A DNA stretch of 64,000 nucleotides, taken from assembly GCA_017614995.1 (NCBI GenBank), contig JAGAAX010000005.1, forward strand, positions 18,618-82,617, given 5' to 3'. Under the pieces are notes generated by a model, which did not search any database, had not been told where the DNA came from, and saw nothing but the letters and a program-made list of their open reading frames with translations. This DNA is from Spirochaetaceae bacterium. Lineage in GTDB: Bacteria > Spirochaetota > Spirochaetia > Treponematales > Treponemataceae. Of this stretch, positions 53,447 through 61,912 are shown piece after piece (positions within the stretch are counted from its first letter, which is position 1; each line of letters opens with the position of its first letter). The position numbers were made by a program, and so were the translations under genes.

Positions 53447-54541
53447 ATGAAAAAATTGTTGCCAGGTGAAGAAATACAAGCTGCAATTGTGCAGATTTCA
53501 GATGATACAATTTTTCTTGATTTAAATTCAAAAAGTGAAGGTGTTCTGAATGCCGCCGAACTCAAAGATGAGAACGGAAACCTTTCTGTAGAAGAAGGCG
53601 ATATAATCAAGGCGTATTTTCTTGATGATAACAACGGCGAAATGCGGTTTACCACCAAAATCGCTTCAAACAATGCGGACAAGACTATAATTGAAAATGC
53701 CTATAAAAACGGCATTCCTGTTGAGGGAAAAGTCGAAAAAGAAATTAAGGGCGGCTACGAAGTAAAAATCGGAAATATCCGCGCATTCTGTCCGTTTTCA
53801 CAAATGGGCGGCCGCCGAAAAGAAGAAAACGAGACTTTTGAAGGCAAAACATTAACTTTCAAAATTACAGAATACAAGAATGACGGCAAGAATGTTTTGG
53901 TTTCTAACCGCGCTGTATTAGAGGCCGCAAGACTTTCTCAAATGGAAACTTTGAAATCGAAACTGACGGTCGGCGTGACTGTAAGCGGCAAAGTGCTTTC
54001 GCTTCATCCGTTTGGTGCTTTTGTTGATGTTCAGGGTTTTCAGGCTTTGCTGCCTGTTTCAGAAATCTCAAGAGGGCGTGTCGAAAATATTGCTGATGTT
54101 CTTGAAGCAGGGCAGGAAATTACAGCTTCTGTTATCAAGACAGACTGGGAGCACGAGAAAGTAACATTGAGCATGAAAGCTCTGCTTGCAGATCCATGGG
54201 ATACTGTTTCTGAAAGATACAAGCCTGAGCAGAAAGTCAGCGGCAGCGTTGCAAGAATTGCAGATTTCGGAATCTTTGTTAATATCGAGGACGGAATCGA
54301 TGGTCTTGTGCATATTTCTACTATTGAAAAAGCAAAAGCAAACACCAATTTGAGAAAGCTTTTCAGGGTTGGCGACAAATTTGATGCTCAGATTATTTCA
54401 ATTGATTCAGCAAACCGCCGTATCTCGCTTGCTCCGGCTTCATCTGTCAAGCAGGACGATGATTCTGAAGAATATTTGAAGAATCAAGATGATTCGGGCG
54501 AAACATACAATCCGTTCGCAGCTCTGCTTAAAAAGAAATAG
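53447..54541 (+). CDS. Protein with four S1 RNA-binding domains
   Basis: Start ATG 53447 (GTGGAGGA upstream); earlier ATG at 53414 has none. 364 residues with S1 domains at about 1-70, 82-158, 172-245 and 257-335. The third and fourth are canonical (VSGKVLSLHPFGAFVDVQGF; VSGSVARIADFGIFVNIEDG followed by IDGLVHIS); the first two are diverged. This is like a short ribosomal protein S1, but the organism probably has a longer rpsA elsewhere. It may act as an RNA chaperone on the ribosome. Confidence 0.85.
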   Translation: MKKLLPGEEIQAAIVQISDDTIFLDLNSKSEGVLNAAELKDENGNLSVEEGDIIKAYFLDDNNGEMRFTTKIASNNADKTIIENAYKNGIPVEGKVEKEIKGGYEVKIGNIRAFCPFSQMGGRRKEENETFEGKTLTFKITEYKNDGKNVLVSNRAVLEAARLSQMETLKSKLTVGVTVSGKVLSLHPFGAFVDVQGFQALLPVSEISRGRVENIADVLEAGQEITASVIKTDWEHEKVTLSMKALLADPWDTVSERYKPEQKVSGSVARIADFGIFVNIEDGIDGLVHISTIEKAKANTNLRKLFRVGDKFDAQIISIDSANRRISLAPASSVKQDDDSEEYLKNQDDSGETYNPFAALLKKK

Positions 54542-54563
54542 TTCTTTTATCCTGTTTCTTCTG

Positions 54564-54592
54564 AACCGGAACTATATAGTTCCGGTTTTTTT
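54564..54592 (+). terminator. Perfect 24-bp palindrome terminator
   Basis: AACCGGAACTAT/ATAGTTCCGGTT (54564-54587) followed by a T-run. Bases 54593-54836 after it are very A/T-rich and show only promoter-like TATAAT elements (for example near 54782). Confidence 0.9.
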
Positions 54593-54836
54593 ATATGCAC
54601 TATTCAGCAGACAATTAGGTTATTCGAAGATACAGAATTTTAGAGATTTTGTGCATAAAAATAATTTATGTCATTTTGTACAAAGACTTTAAAAGATTAA
54701 TTTTGATATTTTACAAGATTAATAATACAAAATTTCATATTATTACATAATATGAGCTTTATTATTTATCGATAATACGGTATAATATTCTAATATAATG
54801 TTATTAGTGTAGTTGAAACACTTCAAGGGTACCGTT

Positions 54837-55316
54837 GTGAAAAAAATGTTTGCTTTTTTTGCCTTATGTTTTATTGCCTTATGTGCAGTTTCTGCTCAAA
54901 GTGCAGACATAATCGGTGATATAGTAAAAGAAGAAAAAACAACTTGGAAAAGTTTGACATACTTGGCTTATTATTCTGATGATGACAATGTTGATAAAAC
55001 AATTTCACTGAATGATGCTTTTGAATATTTTTCCAATGCTGGTATTGTTCCTTTCGGTATTACCCCTGATACATTGCTGCGCTATGATGATATGAGTTTG
55101 TTTTTGATGAAAGCTTTTGATATTAAGGCAACAAGCATTTTATATTATTGTTTTGGTTCAAGACATTATGCTTTCAGACAGATGAAATATTTTGGTATTA
55201 TAAAGCCGGATGCCTTTCCCGGAGATAAAATGACCGGTTCGTTTTTTGTAACTATTATGGGAAAATTTTCATCAACTTTTCCAAATGCAAAATTGATTTA
55301 TAAAGGAGCTTACTGA
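54837..55316 (+). CDS. Secreted protein coupled to an outer-membrane barrel
   Basis: GTG start 54837 behind AAGGG is preferred over an upstream start (54813) lacking an SD. 159 residues with signal peptide (MFAFFALCFIALCAVSA). The mature region (SLNDAFEYFSNAGIVPFG, LRYDDMSLFLMKAFDIKA, KYFGIIKPDAFPGDKMTGSF) resembles the short helical S-layer-homology-like cap found at the N-terminus of some Treponema OMP cassettes; this is a weak resemblance. Its TGA overlaps the ATG of the next gene by one base. Confidence 0.65.
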   Translation: MKKMFAFFALCFIALCAVSAQSADIIGDIVKEEKTTWKSLTYLAYYSDDDNVDKTISLNDAFEYFSNAGIVPFGITPDTLLRYDDMSLFLMKAFDIKATSILYYCFGSRHYAFRQMKYFGIIKPDAFPGDKMTGSFFVTIMGKFSSTFPNAKLIYKGAY

Positions 55317-56596
55317 TGAAACATCTTGCTGTTTGTTCAAGACTCCGCCTTTGTATTTGTTTATTTTTGTTGTGTTTTGCACTTGCACCGCTTTTTTCAA
55401 TGGATTTGAATGTGAATTATGGTGCTGATTTGTCAGCCAAATTTGCAGTTTCTGACTGGTTTTCTTATGAATACAAATTGTCTCCATGGATTGATTTTCG
55501 TTTCGCTGACGGCTGGAGATTTACAGTTCAGGGCAGTGCATATTACCGCTTAAACCCAAAAGTGCCGCATTGCCGCCCCTTTGTTGATCTTGAATTGTTC
55601 CGTATTCAGATAAGAAAGTTTCCGTTCTGTCATGGCTTTGTTAATTATGAGTTCGGACGGATTAAGATAAAAGATACGCACGAAATGATTATGAATGAAT
55701 CTGCAGATGGTGTTGCAATTCATGTAAACATTCCGGGTATAGTTATGGATGTAACTGCAACTTACATAGGCTTTCAGTCTTATTATACTTCAACAAGTAT
55801 GCTTTCGTATGATGACTTTTACAACGCGTCTGTTCTGCCTGAGCCGTATTATGGTCTTGCCGCAAAGCGTGCTATTTTTCAGTGGTCAACGCTTTTCCCA
55901 GAGTTTGGCGGAAACCGTATAGATCTTTTTGGTGATATGGTAGCCCAGCTTGATTTGCGCCGTGTTATTAATGAAAGTAAGCTTACAAAGAAAAAAAAGG
56001 ATATAAAAGAGCTTGTTGACTCTGTATATATGGCAACAGGTATAAATGGACCATTCCTTAAAACAACAAGATTGTATTATGATTTAGGTATAGTTGGAGA
56101 AGCTATTTCAAGACAGACTGCTAAAAAATCAGAGACTTATATGGCTGGTTATTTGAATGCCGGTATGTCATGGTTTTTGATGCGCAACATGCAGCTTGCA
56201 ACTCGTTTACAGTATGGTACTCCAAACAATGATGAGGGTATGTCTGAATATAGACCGATAACCTATAAAAATGCCGGTATTTTTTACGAAGGAGGTTTTG
56301 CAGATCTTGTAAAACCTGAGCTGTCGTTTAAGTGGAAGCCTTCTTCTCAAGTTTCTTTCACTACTTCTTTGTCCGGATTTATCCGTCCTCGAAGAAAAGA
56401 CGAGTTGAAGAATATAAAAACACGCCGCGAGAAGTTTGAGAAAATTTACACTTATACAGAATTTTCAGTGGGCGGTATGTTTGTTATCGCAAATGATGTC
56501 CGCATTGGTGCTGATATAATGTATGGAGTAAACAGCATCAAAAAGAATAGAATGTTTGATTACTCTGTTCAGCTCAAATTAAATGTAGGGCTGTAA
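55316..56596 (+). CDS. Outer-membrane beta-barrel protein
   Basis: A 426-residue protein with signal peptide (LCICLFLLCFALAPLFS) and then many amphipathic strands (MDLNVNYGADLSAKFAV, GWRFTVQGSAYYRLNP, MQLATRLQYGTPNNDEG, SQVSFTTSLSGFIRP, IGADIMYGVNSIKK), ending QLKLNVGL. A spirochaete porin-like barrel is likely. Translationally coupled to the preceding secreted protein; followed by a terminator. Confidence 0.7.
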   Translation: MKHLAVCSRLRLCICLFLLCFALAPLFSMDLNVNYGADLSAKFAVSDWFSYEYKLSPWIDFRFADGWRFTVQGSAYYRLNPKVPHCRPFVDLELFRIQIRKFPFCHGFVNYEFGRIKIKDTHEMIMNESADGVAIHVNIPGIVMDVTATYIGFQSYYTSTSMLSYDDFYNASVLPEPYYGLAAKRAIFQWSTLFPEFGGNRIDLFGDMVAQLDLRRVINESKLTKKKKDIKELVDSVYMATGINGPFLKTTRLYYDLGIVGEAISRQTAKKSETYMAGYLNAGMSWFLMRNMQLATRLQYGTPNNDEGMSEYRPITYKNAGIFYEGGFADLVKPELSFKWKPSSQVSFTTSLSGFIRPRRKDELKNIKTRREKFEKIYTYTEFSVGGMFVIANDVRIGADIMYGVNSIKKNRMFDYSVQLKLNVGL

Positions 56597-56619
56597 TTTG
56601 AACTGTATCAAATCTAAAG

Positions 56620-56661
56620 AGCCTTCTCTATCGCTTAGGGCATAGAGTAAGGCTTTTTTTG
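56620..56661 (+). terminator. Intrinsic terminator after the barrel gene
   Basis: AGCCTTCTCTAT (56620-56631) pairs with ATAGAGTAAGGCT (56642-56654, one bulge), then a long T-run. Confidence 0.9.
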
Positions 56662-56686
56662 TTTCTGATAATATCGGGGCTGAAAA

Positions 56687-57391
56687 ATGGCAGGCAAAAC
56701 AAATTTTGATAAAATCAATGAATATTATCAGGAAAATTTTGACAGTGTATTTGCACGTACAGAAAAGGCATTATCTGGAAACCGCGAAAACAATTATAAA
56801 ATTTTAGGCTGGGAAAGCAGAGACGCTCAATATAAAAGATTTTCGATACTTGCGAAAAACATAAATTTGAATAACAAAAAACTGCTTGATGTAGGTTCCG
56901 GGCTTGGCGATTTATATCATTTTTTAACGCAAGGGCTGCATTGGTCTGTTGACTATGTGGGGACAGACATTTTACCGAATATGGTGAAAATGGCAGAGGC
57001 ACAGGCTGAACAAATAAAATTACCGTCTGGTTTAAACGCAGTATGCAGATTCATTAATACTGATATTTTTGATGCAAATTCAGAAAATTTGAAAAATGAC
57101 AAATTTGATGTACTATATACATCAGGTATCTTCAACTTGAATTTAGGAAACAATAAAACATTTTTGAAATCATCCTTTGAGAGATTTGCTGTGATTGCTG
57201 ATGAGTATTTTGTATGCTCTCTGCTAAGTGATGCATCGAAAAACAAGGAAGATGCATATTATTACTATAATTCTGAGATTATTGAAAAATCGATGATTGG
57301 TGTAAAGAAAATGTATCCGTCTTCAGACTATACAATAGTTGACGGATATCTTCCAAATGACATGACTGTTATCTGGAAAAAATGCAGGTGA
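56687..57391 (+). CDS. SAM-dependent methyltransferase (class I)
   Basis: A 234-residue cytosolic protein. Motif I KLLDVGSGLGDLYHFLTQG at about 65-83, acidic loop YVGTDILPNM, FINTDIFDA and FDVLYTSGIFNLNLG. Substrate unknown. ATG 56687 lies about 25 bases after the terminator T-run. The lysoplasmalogenase gene starts 4 bases after its stop. Confidence 0.8.
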   Translation: MAGKTNFDKINEYYQENFDSVFARTEKALSGNRENNYKILGWESRDAQYKRFSILAKNINLNNKKLLDVGSGLGDLYHFLTQGLHWSVDYVGTDILPNMVKMAEAQAEQIKLPSGLNAVCRFINTDIFDANSENLKNDKFDVLYTSGIFNLNLGNNKTFLKSSFERFAVIADEYFVCSLLSDASKNKEDAYYYYNSEIIEKSMIGVKKMYPSSDYTIVDGYLPNDMTVIWKKCR

Positions 57392-57395
57392 GTTT

Positions 57396-58082
57396 ATGCA
57401 ATATCTTTTTCTGATTGTATTTGTGATATTAAGCTTTATTCATTTGGCCAATTGCTACCAAGGCAAAGATTCTCTTAGGACACATACCAAAGGTTTTTTG
57501 CTGCCGTTCCTTATAATCTATTATTTACTTTTGTGTTCCGTCCATTCAATAAATTTTAGCAGCATACTTTTGCTGGCACTTTTAACAAGCTGGATTGGCG
57601 ATGTAATGCTTTTGCGCTCAAAATTATATTATTTCATTATTGGCGGAATAAGTTTTTTGACAGCGCATTTGTGTTTTATTCCTTTGTATTGTTCTTATAT
57701 CGATTGGTTCTCTGTTCCAGCAGTCTTTTTGATTGTAGCAGGAATTATTTATGCATCATGTGCGTATACTGTTTTTCACGTTTTGAACAAAGCTTTGCCT
57801 CAGCCTTTTTTCTACGGAGTTTTAGTTTATCTGTTGATAAACGGTGCGATGAACGTTTTCGCATGGGCATTTGTTTTTTCAGAACGGAATATGGGCGGAT
57901 TATTCGTTGTAACAGGATCTGTTTTGTTTTTCTGTTCTGACATTGTTTTGTTTTTGGTTCGTTTTCATCAAAAGGGCAATGTATTTAAAGGGCATTTTAT
58001 TATTATGCTGACTTATATTTTGGCAGAGTTTTTGATAACGCAGGGCTATTTTACCTGCCAGCTTTCTGCTGCTATTGAATAG
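57396..58082 (+). CDS. Lysoplasmalogenase family (YhhN/TMEM86) membrane protein
   Basis: A 228-residue protein with seven to eight helices. The YhhN signature LALLTSWIGDVMLL (conserved Asp), then GGISFLTAHLCFIPLYC and the late GSVLFFCSDIVLFL (second conserved Ser-Asp) are present. Animal TMEM86 members cleave vinyl-ether lysophospholipids; plasmalogens occur in some anaerobes including treponemes, so the role fits. ATG 57396 follows GGTGAGTTT. Confidence 0.8.
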   Translation: MQYLFLIVFVILSFIHLANCYQGKDSLRTHTKGFLLPFLIIYYLLLCSVHSINFSSILLLALLTSWIGDVMLLRSKLYYFIIGGISFLTAHLCFIPLYCSYIDWFSVPAVFLIVAGIIYASCAYTVFHVLNKALPQPFFYGVLVYLLINGAMNVFAWAFVFSERNMGGLFVVTGSVLFFCSDIVLFLVRFHQKGNVFKGHFIIMLTYILAEFLITQGYFTCQLSAAIE

Positions 58083-58115
58083 CAAAATAAACGCAACCGG
58101 TGCAGAGCCTTCATT

Positions 58116-59051
58116 ATGATAATTAATACTGGACTAAGAACAGATATTCCGGCTTTTTTTGCGGATTGGTTTATTAACAGAATAAAAGCCGGCTATGTTT
58201 GTGTCAGAAATCCGTACAACCGGAACCAAGTAACAGAATATCTGCTGAATCCTGATGTAGTGGATTTGCTCGTGTTTTGTTCAAAAAATCCGATTCCGCT
58301 GATTACGCTATTAAAAAGCAACGATGTGCTGCATCCTTTTAGGCAGTTCTGGTTTGTTACAATAACGCCTTATGAAAGTGAAATAGAACCGAATGTGCCG
58401 GACAAGCAGCTTGTTATTGAGAGCTTTAAGGAATTGTCCTGCAAACTTGGTATAAACAGTGTCTGCTGGCGTTATGACCCGATTTTTGTAAATGAAAAAT
58501 ATACTGTTGATTTTCATATAAATGCCTTTAGAAAAATGTCAGAGCAACTGTCTGGTTTCACAGAAACCTGCGTCATAAGTTTTATTGACCTGTACAAAAA
58601 AGTTCAGAAAAACTTTAGCAGTGCAACTGAAGTTTCCACAACCGAACAAGAAATTATCTGCAAAGAATTTGTAAAAATCGGAAAGCGGTATAATATTAAT
58701 GTGAAAACTTGCGGTGAGTCTCCTTCGCTTGCTGAATTTGGTGCAGATGTTTCTGGGTGTATGACTAAAGAGGTCTTTGAAAAAGCCGCCGGATGCAGGC
58801 TGGATATTCCCAAAATGAGGCAGAACCGGAAAGAATGTGCCTGCATTTTAACCGCTGATATTGGGGAATACAATACGTGCAGCCATTTCTGCAAGTATTG
58901 TTATGCCAATTATGACCGGCAGAGTGTTATCCGCAACAATATGTTCCATGATAAAAACTCTGCTTTTTTGATAGGAACATCAGAACCTCAAGATATAATT
59001 ACACAGGCAAAGCAAAAAAGCTGGAAACTTTTGCAAAAAGAATTGTGGTAA
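58116..59051 (+). CDS. DUF1848 family protein with Cys cluster
   Basis: A 311-residue cytosolic protein: MIINTGLRTDIPAFFADWF, AGYVCVRNPYNRNQVTEYLL, DLLVFCSKNPIPL, FWFVTITPYESEIEPNVPD and VCWRYDPIFVNEKYTVDFH are all hallmarks of DUF1848. The C-terminal part contains YNTCSHFCKYCYANYD, a Cx3Cx2C set as in radical-SAM iron-sulfur centres; the family resembles radical-SAM enzymes with the cluster at the C-terminus. Substrate unknown. Confidence 0.85.
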   Translation: MIINTGLRTDIPAFFADWFINRIKAGYVCVRNPYNRNQVTEYLLNPDVVDLLVFCSKNPIPLITLLKSNDVLHPFRQFWFVTITPYESEIEPNVPDKQLVIESFKELSCKLGINSVCWRYDPIFVNEKYTVDFHINAFRKMSEQLSGFTETCVISFIDLYKKVQKNFSSATEVSTTEQEIICKEFVKIGKRYNINVKTCGESPSLAEFGADVSGCMTKEVFEKAAGCRLDIPKMRQNRKECACILTADIGEYNTCSHFCKYCYANYDRQSVIRNNMFHDKNSAFLIGTSEPQDIITQAKQKSWKLLQKELW

Positions 59052-59151
59052 AAGTTTTGTAGATACATAAAATAAGGGTTTTTCCCGTAGCTTTAATAAA
59101 TTTGTTTTTTTATGTTGATTTTCTAGAAACGGCATGTTACTTTTTATAGAG

Positions 59152-59165
59152 GTTAATCGATAAAC
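59152..59165. promoter_or_regulatory. Candidate LacI-family operator at the regulator start
   Basis: GTTAATCGATAAAC is palindromic at six of seven pairs with the CG centre typical of LacI/GalR operators. It lies between the GAGG and the ATG of the regulator gene, so binding would block its own expression. Confidence 0.5.
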
Positions 59166-59166
59166 T

Positions 59167-60174
59167 ATGATTACTTTAAAAGAACTTGCCGACAGATGCG
59201 GTGTTTCTACTGCAACAGTTTCAAATGCTATAAACGGCAAGTCTAATATTTCAGAGACTACAAAACAGCGCATACTTCAGATGATAAAAGAAACCGGCTA
59301 TAAACCGAATTTTATGGCGCGGACTCTAAGAGTGAATTCCAAGCGCACAATCGGGTTAATCATTGAAGAGCTTGCCGCTTTCAGTTCTGCCCCAATAATT
59401 GAAGGCATAATGCGTTATTTTGAAGAGCAGAAATACGAGACGATTCTTTACAATATGCGCGTCTATTCAAACCCAAATTGGATGAATGACGAAGATTTTG
59501 TGCAGACCTGCGTAAATAATGCTGTAGAGGAACTGCTTTCAAAGCAGGTAAATGGAATAATTCACGTTGCAGAACATTCGCGTAAACTGAAATATTACAA
59601 TGAGGCTCTGCCTGTGCCTGTCGTTATAAGCTACGCATACCCTGACGAGCGTAAGCTTCCCTATGTTTCAATTGACGATGATTCGAGTACGGCAAAAATG
59701 GCTGAATACATTTTGTCTAAGGGACACAAAAAAATTGCGATGATTTGCGGCTCAAAAGACAATCTTCATGCAGAGAAGCGCTGCAATAGTTTTAAGCGCG
59801 TCTTAAAAAAGCATGGCGTTCCGCTTGACGGGGATTTGTGCGTTTATGCCAACTGGACAAGAGAAACCGGCAAAGCCGCTGCCGCAAAAGTGCTGAAAAA
59901 AGGCGTGACCGCTGTATTCTGCCACAACGACTTTATTGCAGCCGGGGTTTATGATTATCTCTACGAGCAAAATATGCAGCCCGGAAAAGATTTGCTTGTA
60001 ACAGGCTTTGATGCTCATGTTATTTCGTCTTATCTTCATCCGGCAATTACAACGATGAAGCTGCCGCTCCTTGAAATCGGGGAAAAATCAGCGGAGCTTA
60101 TGGATAATCTGCTTAAAAACGATGCAACCTGCACAGAAGGCTTTGAAATTCCCTGTGAGCTTATCGCAAGATAA
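59167..60174 (+). CDS. LacI-family transcriptional regulator
   Basis: A 335-residue repressor. N-terminal helix-turn-helix ITLKELADRCGVSTATVSNAINGKS split as ITLKELADRCGVSTATV and SNAINGKS at 2-27, hinge YKPNFMARTLRVN, then a sugar-binding periplasmic-binding-like core (IGLIIEELAAFSSAP, VISYAYPDERKLPYVSIDDD, AVFCHNDFIAAGVYDYL, GFDAHVISSYLHPAITTM). Ligand is probably a plant-polymer sugar, given GH115 nearby. Operator-like palindrome just upstream. Confidence 0.92.
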   Translation: MITLKELADRCGVSTATVSNAINGKSNISETTKQRILQMIKETGYKPNFMARTLRVNSKRTIGLIIEELAAFSSAPIIEGIMRYFEEQKYETILYNMRVYSNPNWMNDEDFVQTCVNNAVEELLSKQVNGIIHVAEHSRKLKYYNEALPVPVVISYAYPDERKLPYVSIDDDSSTAKMAEYILSKGHKKIAMICGSKDNLHAEKRCNSFKRVLKKHGVPLDGDLCVYANWTRETGKAAAAKVLKKGVTAVFCHNDFIAAGVYDYLYEQNMQPGKDLLVTGFDAHVISSYLHPAITTMKLPLLEIGEKSAELMDNLLKNDATCTEGFEIPCELIAR

Positions 60175-60249
60175 AAGCAGATTGAAGCATGTGTAGAATA
60201 GAATGTACACATATTCTTTGAGTAAGAAAATGTATTTTGGAAAAATTAT

Positions 60250-60498
60250 ATGAAAAAGATAGCCCTCGTTTTAATGCTTATATGTTTTGGTTTTTCTCTT
60301 TTTGCAGAAGATTCAAATGAATTTAGTATGTTTCCAAATTTGAACTTTTCTATCGATACAGATGATACAAATGAATTTAGAATGTTTCCAGATTTGGACT
60401 GTCCTGTTGTTTCAGATGCTTCAAATGAATTGCTTAAATCGTGGAACAAACTTTCTGACGATGAAAGTGGTTTTGTGCATTGTCAGAACCATTTATAA
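60250..60498 (+). CDS. Signal-peptide part of a probably frameshifted DUF1266 gene
   Basis: An 82-codon frame with ATG 60250 and signal peptide (IALVLMLICFGFSLFA), then a two-copy repeat (DSNEFSMFPNLNF; DTNEFRMFPDLDC) and a stop at 60496-60498 in SGFVHCQNHL. The adjoining 439-codon frame has neither proper start nor signal peptide. Together they read as one secreted protein if a single -1 shift joined them near 60470-60495. The alternative is a tiny secreted peptide. Confidence 0.55.
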   Translation: MKKIALVLMLICFGFSLFAEDSNEFSMFPNLNFSIDTDDTNEFRMFPDLDCPVVSDASNELLKSWNKLSDDESGFVHCQNHL

Positions 60499-61799
60499 AG
60501 GAGCATTCTCTTTCCGTTGCTACTTTAAATCCAGAAGAAAATGTATCAGACAATTCAAAATCAGCTTCAATATTAAAAGCCGTGTGGAATCTTCATTCAA
60601 AAGACGATGTATTAGATTTTGTTGAAAAATATCGCTTGAATCACTTGGGCGAGAATGTAGCTATCAATGAAGCGAAGGCAAGGCTTAGCCGGAATTCTAA
60701 GCTTTCGATTAATGAGATTGCTGTAAAGGAATGTCTGGACAGTGTTTCTCTGGCAAAATTGTATTTTACTAAAGAAACACAAGATGTGTTGGGTGAATAC
60801 GGACTTTTGGCATGGGATTATGGACATGTTCTGGCAGCATTAAGATTGTGCATTGCTGCAGACTTGCTTTCTGAAGAAGAAGCCCTTAACCTTGCCAAGC
60901 CGTTTATCGATGAACTTATAAATGATTATGCTTCTTGGGAAGATTATGCTTCGCATTATGCATTCGGAGATGTTGTAAATTCATTTACGCATGGGCGGTT
61001 TGACGATATGAAACGTATTGTCAGACAGGCACAGAAATATGATATAGAAGATGAAACAGGTACTGAACTTACATTCCATTATATGAAATTTCCCGGAAAA
61101 AAAGTGAATAATAACCGTATACTGACTTATGAAAATGCTGTTTTCAACCCTTCGCTGACGGTGTATAAATGGATATTGCTTGTAATTCATAATACAGACG
61201 ATTCAGTTGAGCCTTTTGAAGATTTTTTTTCGTTAAACGGATTTGTAAAAAGAAATTTAAAAATTCCAGCAACTGTAAGCACATGGCTTGAATATAAACT
61301 ATTGAAATCAATTATTCCAATGGCCATATCTTATGCAGTAGGAACATTTTCAGATGATGATAAATCCATGCAAAGATTTTCAAAAAAATTGCTTAGATAT
61401 TATAGAACAGCAAGAGTTGCTTTTGAAAAAGCAGAGGTAAAAAACGATTTTTACTACGATTTTTATAAGGGTTATGCACTGGTCGCTTATGAAGCAGATG
61501 ATGCAAAGACATTAGATTTTGCAGTTTCATTCTTAGATGAAGAAAAGTGTCAGAATTTTGATTTTCAAGAATTATTCTGCGCAAATTATACAAATAATGC
61601 GAAGAAAAGTGCTTCTAAAAAGAACTATGAAGAAGCTTACAGGTTTGCAAAAAAAGCATTGTCTTATATTGAAAAAATGAAGGCTTTGCCTGAAAAACCA
61701 GAAAATCCGACAATAAACATTGATAGTTATGAAAAAGACCTGAATCAAATGATTTCAGAATATAAGTCACATCTTCCGATGAGAAAATCCAGAGATTAG
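60480..61799 (+). CDS. DUF1266 domain protein, probably the body of the frameshifted gene
   Basis: Open from TTG 60480 (no SD; the first AAGGAG, at 60498-60503, has no start codon in this frame after it). About 439 codons. Residues about 100-170 match DUF1266: LLAWDYGHVLAALRLCIAAD, LLSEEEALNLAKPFIDELI and YASWEDYASHYAFGDVV, a domain seen in effector-like and membrane-associated proteins. Helical C-terminal region follows. Probably exported once joined to the upstream signal peptide. Confidence 0.6.
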   Translation: MSEPFIKEHSLSVATLNPEENVSDNSKSASILKAVWNLHSKDDVLDFVEKYRLNHLGENVAINEAKARLSRNSKLSINEIAVKECLDSVSLAKLYFTKETQDVLGEYGLLAWDYGHVLAALRLCIAADLLSEEEALNLAKPFIDELINDYASWEDYASHYAFGDVVNSFTHGRFDDMKRIVRQAQKYDIEDETGTELTFHYMKFPGKKVNNNRILTYENAVFNPSLTVYKWILLVIHNTDDSVEPFEDFFSLNGFVKRNLKIPATVSTWLEYKLLKSIIPMAISYAVGTFSDDDKSMQRFSKKLLRYYRTARVAFEKAEVKNDFYYDFYKGYALVAYEADDAKTLDFAVSFLDEEKCQNFDFQELFCANYTNNAKKSASKKNYEEAYRFAKKALSYIEKMKALPEKPENPTINIDSYEKDLNQMISEYKSHLPMRKSRD

Positions 61800-61912
61800 T
61801 TTTTCCTCAATAGTTTTTTTAAAAACGAATAGCCGCTTGCATTAGTTAGACCATAAATGCAAGTAGCCGGAGTTAGTTCTTTAGCGGAGATATTTACTGG
61901 TTTTAGCAGTCT

